Source of the DNA: Daphnia carinata
Taxonomy: Eukaryota > Arthropoda > Branchiopoda > Diplostraca > Daphniidae
Direction of reading: 5' to 3'
Length of the DNA: 64,000 nucleotides
Assembly: GCF_022539665.2 (NCBI RefSeq)
Contig: NC_081331.1
Coordinates: forward strand, 5,552,501-5,616,500
Positions 57,301 through 64,000 of the stretch are shown in pieces. Position 1 is the first letter of the stretch. Every line of letters begins with the position of its first letter. Under the pieces are notes generated by a model, which was given only the letters and a program-made list of their open reading frames with translations, was not told the origin of the DNA and searched no databases. The position numbers were made by a program, and so were the translations under genes.

Positions 57301-60300
57301 ATGAATAACGTAACATTACACAACGAACGACCACGGTAAGCCAAACATACGCTACTGGAACCTTTGATAAATGGCTTTTGACTTTGATGTTGTTCGTCTT
57401 TCTTGATGAAATGTCGACAGAGGGGATGCGTACAGAGCCTGGATATTCACTGAGTACACCGCGAGGTAATACAAACAGCGTTCGTTAAAGTACGGGTCCA
57501 ATTCTAAGTTTTGATTTCACGCTATTCTCAGTAAGTCGTATTTATAGCTATGCAAAAGTAACGCGGCATTTTACAGTTGTATTTACACGGGCTGTAAATC
57601 AACTTTCCCAGTTGTGTGCTCTAGTACGCATCAAGATTTGGTCACTTGGTCGTGACTGACATACAGGAGCTCTTTCGATATCCGGTACTATACTATATAC
57701 TATATACTCTCTCGATATCCGGGTCGTTGTACCAACCTGAAATCAATTCTTAATCTCAAGATTGTGATACGCAATATTAAACAACTTCTAATTTTATATT
57801 GTGTCAGTCAATAAGAAATTTATGCACCGTAAAGGCAACAGGAAATGAGAAAGTCGTCCTATCTGCCCAACATGTTGTCTCACTTTCAGCAGAGATAAGT
57901 CACTTCCAATGACCGCAGCTAAGTCTCTTCATCAAGTCCCGTCGGATCACCAAAATGTTTTCATATTTCATCATCACGGAGCTGTCGTAGTAAAAGTAAC
58001 AGGTATAATAAATCTATATTAAATAACATACTCTTTCTCCTACCCCAACGTAGACTTTGGCTTCCCTCAAAACGGTTTGGATGTGGCGGCGATGAAGTTC
58101 AATCAGTTGCGGCAGATGAGTGAGTAACATCCTCATTTTCATATGCAACGCTAAACATTTTGCAATTTTTCACTTCAACTCGAAAACGTGATGCCTCACA
58201 TAGCAAAGGAAGTTGCACACGTACCACGGGCCGATCACTTGGGATTCCCGTATCCCTCCAAATTCAATAAAAAATTAAATTTTTTGCTACTTAGAGCGTA
58301 CATGACGTCCAAAAACAAACGTTTGCATTTGAGTACGTCAAAAGACGCACGTTGCACATTTACTATGGCTGTGCCCTAAAAGAAATCACATTTTCGTTTT
58401 AAGCCTTTTCTAATGCACTCGAAATACATTTCCTGGGATATGACATATGGGATATACATGTGATAGCAAGAAAAGCGATTAGTGTTACGTGTTTTTATTC
58501 AAACAGTTCGTAACGCTTCGACGCAGCATTAGCTAGCTAGAAATGTGCTTAAGCAAATAGCAATCGCGAAAAATGAAAGCATAGCAACAGTTAACAGAAA
58601 AACAAAGGTATGAAAAATAACCTGCCGAAAACCTCCCTGGCAACATGAATATCGTTTTTTTTTCTGCCTCATCCCCCCTTTTTTTTGCTATCGTACCCTA
58701 CCTGTACTTTAAGCAAAACGAAAATGTTTTCTGTAGAGTTTCACCTTGACTGGAGAAAAAATCTGTACCCTTCCTTTTTTTGTTTTCGCTTCCTATGGTA
58801 ATTTTTTTTTCTCGAAGCTCATGAATATTTAAACATTCGTTGATTTGCTTGATACGTACAACAAGGGATTTGCATAATAAGCTACACACGTTGCATTGCG
58901 AGAAAATATTAAGCGAATTGTTGAACACATAATACCAAACTTAATAATACGGATTTTTTCAATTCACTTAAAACTATTCGCAATTTGTTTTGTTTTTATT
59001 TATTATATATGGTTGAAATTATTTTAAGTATTTCTGATGAAATATACATCAATGTAATGGCACGGCAGGATAGGTAGGCTACTGTTCGACACTACGATAA
59101 CATTAAAGTATTCTTAACGTTTCAAGAACACAAAAAAAAACAGATCACCATTATTCAGATCCATAACGACAACACAGGTTGCATAAATCTAATATCTCTA
59201 ATCAAGACAATAAGTAAAAGAAAAAAAAAGGAATTTAGCGGGTTGAGAGCTGGAAGATAGGACAAATGGGAAGGGACAGCTAAATGAGCGATATGCATGC
59301 GTGCGATATGAGGCCTATAAATATTCCAGGTGGTTCCAGTGTTTATTCCATACCTGTTTCATCGCCCCGGGTGATTTGCCTTTCCTCTTTTCAGTCTTTA
59401 TTTGATTCCCCTACCTTCTTTGTTTTATTTGCACGTTTCTTCAAAGCTACAGTTTTAGGTTGGGTATATAAATCGAAACTGAGGGAAGGGGTCACCAAAA
59501 ATTCATGATGGCCGCTTTGCTTTAATTTTCTCTCCGTATATATCCCCTTATGTAACCACGAATACAACGTATTTAATAGTTTACAGGGATTATCAATTGA
59601 CCCCAATTTTCGTTTACAAGTCTGAACAGGTAATCGCGTGCATAATATCTGTGTACCTACTTATTTCAAGCCAACGACAGGGTCATTGTCCACGTTATTC
59701 GGTACTTCTGGTTTGCCATAAATAACTGTTATCACTGCAATGGACGTTTAAATGTTTTCACTAAGTTCCGTTTCTGTTCCGAAAATACCGATAGCCTCTT
59801 TTAAACATCTAAAAAAATTTTTTAAAGCTGAAAGATAGGCTACGTGGCCCAACAAAGAATGCGTAGCGTGCCGTGACAATGTTTCATTCGCAACCTTTTT
59901 TTTTTTTATGTGTCCCTTCCCATAATCGTTTCCCCTCACCGCTCTTTTTCTTTTCGAAAACAGCCTGCAGGAAAGACATCCCGGCGAGGTTAAATGCGCC
60001 GTCACGAAGCCAAATAAAAATCTGGCTAGGCGGATTGCTCACGGGGAAAAGAAGAAATTGCTCAATCGATATAAAAGAACGGGCTTTCCGTGCCAAGTTT
60101 TTCTACCTTTTTTTTCAGACGGACGAAATGGAAGCAGCAGGAGGGTCTTTTATTAGTCCAACGAGATAGATAAAGAGGCGACGAGGAACGATCAACTTAA
60201 AGATTGCCCCATGAACAGCCCCGATCCGAATGAAGTGATTACGTATACATCCAAACCCTTTCGTCTTAACTCATATTGTATGCAGTGTTTCGTGACTACC

Positions 60301-62393
60301 GTGACACGCAGAACCTATCGCCGTCAGCAATAAAATTTTCCACATTTTTCTGTATTACTTTTTAATATGTTTGCCCTCGTTTTTTGTTTAATAAATTTTC
60401 TTTTGCCATGTCACAATAACAAGCAGATGGTTGCTGTGTACGGGAACTTAGTGGTTGAAATGAATGAATGAATTCATACCGCCTTGTACAATGCGGCCTC
60501 TTCATCTTTCCCGTATAGCAGATTCTGTCGAAATGGAGTGCAGCACCTTGCGTCTCGACAAGTAAAAAGTTAGTTTCGCTGACGACGAGGAAAGAGAGGC
60601 AGATTAAATAATTTTGCTGAAAGAAGTTCCAGAAAGTTGTGGATAAAGGAAGAGGCGCATACGTGTGGGCGTTACTTACCATGCAACCCAAAAGAATTTA
60701 TTTGATATGCACGTTACATCGCTATATGCGAGTGGGATAGTCCTGATGCAGTAGCGCATTCTGAATGCGGAGCTTTGGTTACATTTGAGCAATAGATTAC
60801 GAGCGTCTACGGTCACAGATGACGGCATCGTAAGGCTATTCCATCAGTGTCCATGGTTTAACTGCATTGCAAAAATATTGTCATTCACCACATCTCATTT
60901 GTATGGTTTGCAGGTGTTACCCAATCGCACTTAGGGTCTTTTCGTTTGGCCCGCATCCGTTACGTTTTTCGTGCAAGTTCAGATCGCAGGACGATGCTAT
61001 CTAGCGTGTCAGATCAGAAGCTAAATGGTCGGGAGGGAAACAGAGCATTACATCAGGTTGACGCAGCCTCCGTTAGGATTTCGGAAGCGCATCCGATTTT
61101 CAATGATTTTTCACATTGCTATGCTTGGACAACGGCAAATCTAGAATACAAAGTATCTCGAACAATTGAACATAGTTGTACGAGGCTTGCAGACGTACAC
61201 GCAACGGGAATGCTTAACGAAATCGATTCCCGATTCCTTTTTGTTCGTGCACGCTAATGAAATCTACTTTCCAGTTGATTCCGAGAAACTTCGAAAAGAG
61301 ATGGAACAAAACCCGAATAAAAGGGAAATCTTTTCCTAGCCGAATTAGATGTTTTTAACTTTAATGTTTTCCTTACCACCAAAGCCCATTCATTTGTGGG
61401 TCGTACACCATTAGGCCAGGTATGGTATGCGTGCGCCCTAGCTGACTGGCATCGCTGTTGCAGTCGATGAAATATTCAACGATCGTTGTGCGTCATTCGG
61501 ATCAACGCAAACTGAATAAAAAAAAACGTACCCAGTTCTTTTGTAAGCAAATGGAAATCATTCCCATTTTTTCAAGAGTCTTCTTTCAATTACAGTAGAT
61601 TGCATGCCCACTTTGATTATTTATTCGTATTGTCAACAACCACCAGATAATTAACGTCCCTCTCTCGCTAAATCAAATAGTTTTCCCGTTCATAGTAAAG
61701 ATTACGTATCCATTCCTAGCTGAAGGCGAAATAATGCCATGTGGACTGTCTCTACTTTCAAAGTTTATGTTTCGTTTTCCTGTTTATGAGAGACGTCGTT
61801 CGCGGCTGACTTGATTTTAAGTTTCTTTGGTACCGTGGGCTGCACTCTCAGAATCAGAATGTGGAAACATTGATGTATTAGACAAGCATCTTACGAAACG
61901 AAATAGAAAGTCATTGACAATAGATCCATCCACCGTAGCAGCCAACATGAAAGTTGGGTATGACGTAGCACAGTATTACGTAATTGACAACATACACTGA
62001 AGAAGCGGAGGCGGATTTAGATAGAGGCAATCCAAACACAATAAAGATATTTTCTCTCCCTCTTTCGCCAAAAAAAGAAAAAAAATGTGACAATGATACC
62101 TAAGAGAAATTTTATGAATAGCCAATATGATTCTCAGTAAAGTCCAATCAAAACGAACGTTCCAGCTGCTGGGCGACACCATTAAGAATGGGGGAAACGA
62201 TTGTCCAGAACATTGTTAGACAGAATTCCATCTATCGTCATTTCACTGTGATCCTCAATGTCGTCGATCTCGTTTAGGACGCCCCTACTTTGAGAGTCCC
62301 ATTTTGGAAAAAGTATACGGCCAGTTTACGGCTAAATAAATCCAATTGAACACGAAGATAAAAGAGAAGAATAAGCCGGAAATCTTGGCCGTG
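51347..62393. other. About 11 kb with no recognisable protein gene
   Basis: AT-rich, with only short unrelated frames on both strands. It must include the TkR promoter and 5' UTR exon(s) near its left end. Visible structure is limited to a tRNA-like element (55083-55162), a pair of TCGATATCCGG copies near 57.7 kb and simple A/T runs. Single unrecognised small exons cannot be excluded. Confidence 0.5.
55083..55162 (-). repeat. tRNA-derived element with strong A and B boxes
   Basis: On the minus strand TAGCCTAGTGG (55150-55160) is an exact match to the tRNA A-box consensus, and CGTTCAATCCC (55085-55095) a good B box, about 55 bases apart. The spacing is longer than in a standard tRNA and the arms do not fold cleanly, so a tRNA-derived SINE head is more likely than a functional tRNA. 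Confidence 0.45.
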
Positions 62394-62803
62394 TCACAAG
62401 TAGCTGTTCATAACCGACGTGTTTTTCGTTTGCGACGAGTCGGAAAGCAAATCTTGATCAGTGCACGTCACGGTTGTTGCGCCTTTGTTGGCATTTTGGG
62501 CCTCCGGTTTTGCCAAATTGCTCGATGTCGGAGTCGGAGACGACGATAGCTGTTGATGACGTCGATTATTTCCAGGAAGCAACAGGTTATCACGATGGAC
62601 TAGCGGGATCTCCGACGAGTGTTGCTGGTGGAGATTCTGGCTGGTAATGCGCTGATGGAAGATGATCAAACGCCTCGTGTTGAAGCGGATGATTCGATGT
62701 CGATGGTTATTACGATGGCGAAGGATCGGCGATGTGGCTGCCGACGACGTCCTACTCGTGTGGGCTGACCTCCCGACGTTGGGACCCAATGCGTAGCTCC
62801 TCC
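62394..62803 (-). CDS. Candidate terminal coding exon of a gene extending to the right
   Basis: A GACAG acceptor at 62804-62808 (minus) opens two bases plus 136 codons ending in TGA. The peptide starts RSYALGPNVGRS and is rich in Ser, Thr, Asn, Arg and Gln, ending SVMNSYL, with no folded-domain motif. This is what a cytoplasmic tail exon of a receptor looks like, and like the TkR tail exon it needs a preceding exon ending one base into a codon. Codons use G/C at third positions more than the AT-rich surroundings. Product unknown; the earlier exons would lie to the right, mostly outside the window. Confidence 0.45.
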
Positions 62804-63869
62804 CTGTCAATGCGACATATCGATCGAGAACAGAAAAACAAGAAAGAAAGCGTAGAGAGTCATATGTGAGTATGTTTATAGACGCACCATATCGTAAGTG
62901 GCTTTAATTGAACAAGATAGAAATGTTTTGTTTCCTACTAATTTGAAAGGATATCGTCAGATTAGTAACACACAGGTTAGGAACAGCAAAAACAAATTAG
63001 CGCGTTCACAGAGGACGTTTTTGTTTTTGTATTGGTTCGAACGGGAAAAGGAAAACAATATGCAAATCGCAGCAAGCAACAGTTAAACAAAAAACATTGA
63101 AAACCAAAATCCATAACAGGCCAGAATATGTAAGTGATCCTGGCATTTGGGAAAGACGTATAGCATCTACGGAACACGAGCCAGGAGACTGGCGAATCTA
63201 TATCACGATTTATAAAAATGACGTAACGAGCAGCTTATGAAAAACGTCTTGTTCCTTTAGAAAAATAAATTTATTGTTCAGATTGTGTTTGTGATAACAC
63301 CGTCTTAGCGGATAGTGCTTCACGACAAGGTATATATTTTCTGTAAAAAATCACAGCATTCACCAGAGCGGTCATGACAATCAACGTTGAATTCTTTTGA
63401 CGTTACCCACACATTTGTACTGCAATTAATCCTATTCATCTTATTGTGAGAGGTGTGGTTCGCTTTGTATAGTCTAACTAGTTTACACTTTCTTGATTCT
63501 CTAAACTGCGCAAACGATTTAGAACTATCGAATCCAAAAATAATCAGCTCTTAATCATGTATTATTTCATAGAACAACAAGCTAAAATTTGCTATGCACA
63601 GAATAGGATGAAAGGGAATTATAGGACTGAGCAAACCACGCGAGCCGATGTGTAATCCTGGAAGTTGCACACTCTCCAATTCTTACGGAATTCGTTTTTA
63701 CGAAACTACGTTCCGCCGAAATTTAATATTCCGCATAAATCGGCCTTTTTTTTTATTATCGAACGATTGCTCCCAAACTCGGTGCGCAGAAACACAATTC
63801 AAGCGATCCGAGAGCTTCTCGCAGCACAATTTTCTAAACTCTATTTGCCATGGGTGACGTATCGGTTTA
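62804..63869. other. Spacer or intron, nothing recognised
   Basis: AT-rich sequence between the two candidate terminal exons, without a supported coding frame. It may be an intron if both belong to one gene. Confidence 0.45.
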
Positions 63870-64000
63870 TTAGATTTTCGTGTCGGCCCAGAGCGAGTTT
63901 TCCTTGTTGTATCCGTTGCGGTTGGCGTGCCGATAATTTTGGCAATGAGTCAACGAGTTGTAAATCTCGAGCGATGGCGGTGCTGACAACGTCGTCAGCG
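63870..64000 (-). CDS. Partial C-terminal coding exon cut by the window edge
   Basis: One minus-strand frame is open from the window edge for 42 codons and stops at TAA (63870-63872). The peptide contains PPSLEIYNSLTHCQNYRHAN and ends KENSLWADTKI. Third positions are G/C-rich against AT-rich flanks, which supports coding. A second frame is open too, but its peptide is less natural. I do not recognise the family. It may be the last exon of the next gene or an alternative end of the one that uses 62394-62803. Confidence 0.45.
   Translation of the reverse strand, partial: LTTLSAPPSLEIYNSLTHCQNYRHANRNGYNKENSLWADTKI

Noticed and set aside
60946-61257. 103-codon plus-strand frame in the gene desert
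   Set aside because: No similarity and no supporting signals; length is possible by chance in 11 kb.
1-64000. CRISPR arrays, operons or prokaryotic signals
   Set aside because: The window is intron-rich eukaryotic DNA and no regular spacer-repeat array was seen.

Overview
The window is nuclear DNA of an arthropod, most likely a cladoceran crustacean such as Daphnia. That is an inference from intron size (mostly 55-180 bp), AT-rich spacers around more GC-rich exons, close gene packing and the arthropod character of the proteins; no species marker was checked. All genes are eukaryotic and most are split. I rebuilt each model by reading GT-AG junctions and checking that codon phase carries across them.

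Layout, left to right: a TIS11/tristetraprolin mRNA-decay factor (minus) with a long upstream region holding three palindromic CRE sites, one good alternative first coding exon and a cluster of AGATGGCG-type sites; PIG-C (plus, intronless coding region); ribosomal protein L15 (plus) with a C/D snoRNA in its third coding intron; a short PHF13/PHF23-like PHD protein (minus) divergent from a GRIPAP1/GRASP-1 coiled-coil gene (plus); an FGD-type RhoGEF with DH-PH-FYVE-PH order (minus, 10 coding exons); a PABIR/FAM122 PP2A-B55 regulator (plus) converging on a RUN-less Rubicon-family gene (minus); a region with two tRNA-derived elements; an unrecognised secreted protein with Pro/Thr repeats (minus); cactin (plus); inositol-3-phosphate synthase (minus); a tachykinin/natalisin-type GPCR over 7 kb (minus); about 11 kb without a recognisable gene; and two candidate terminal exons (minus) near the right edge.

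The genes do not form one pathway. They are mostly conserved single-copy housekeeping and regulatory genes: mRNA decay, GPI-anchor synthesis, translation, chromatin reading, Rho and Rab membrane traffic, PP2A control, autophagy, splicing/NF-kB control and inositol synthesis. One neuropeptide receptor sits in the gene-poor right half. Head-to-head pairs (PHF/GRIPAP1, secreted protein/cactin) and tail-to-tail pairs (RpL15/PHF, GRIPAP1/FGD, PABIR/Rubicon, cactin/Inos) explain most of the spacing.

I saw no clearly new multi-gene system. The most useful unlisted signals are the RpL15 intronic snoRNA with the U14-type 18S guide, the tandem AGATGGCG array upstream of PIG-C, the alternative TIS11 N-terminus, and three exon junctions (two in PABIR, one in Inos) where the phase is off by exactly one base next to a homopolymer, which most likely reflects assembly errors.
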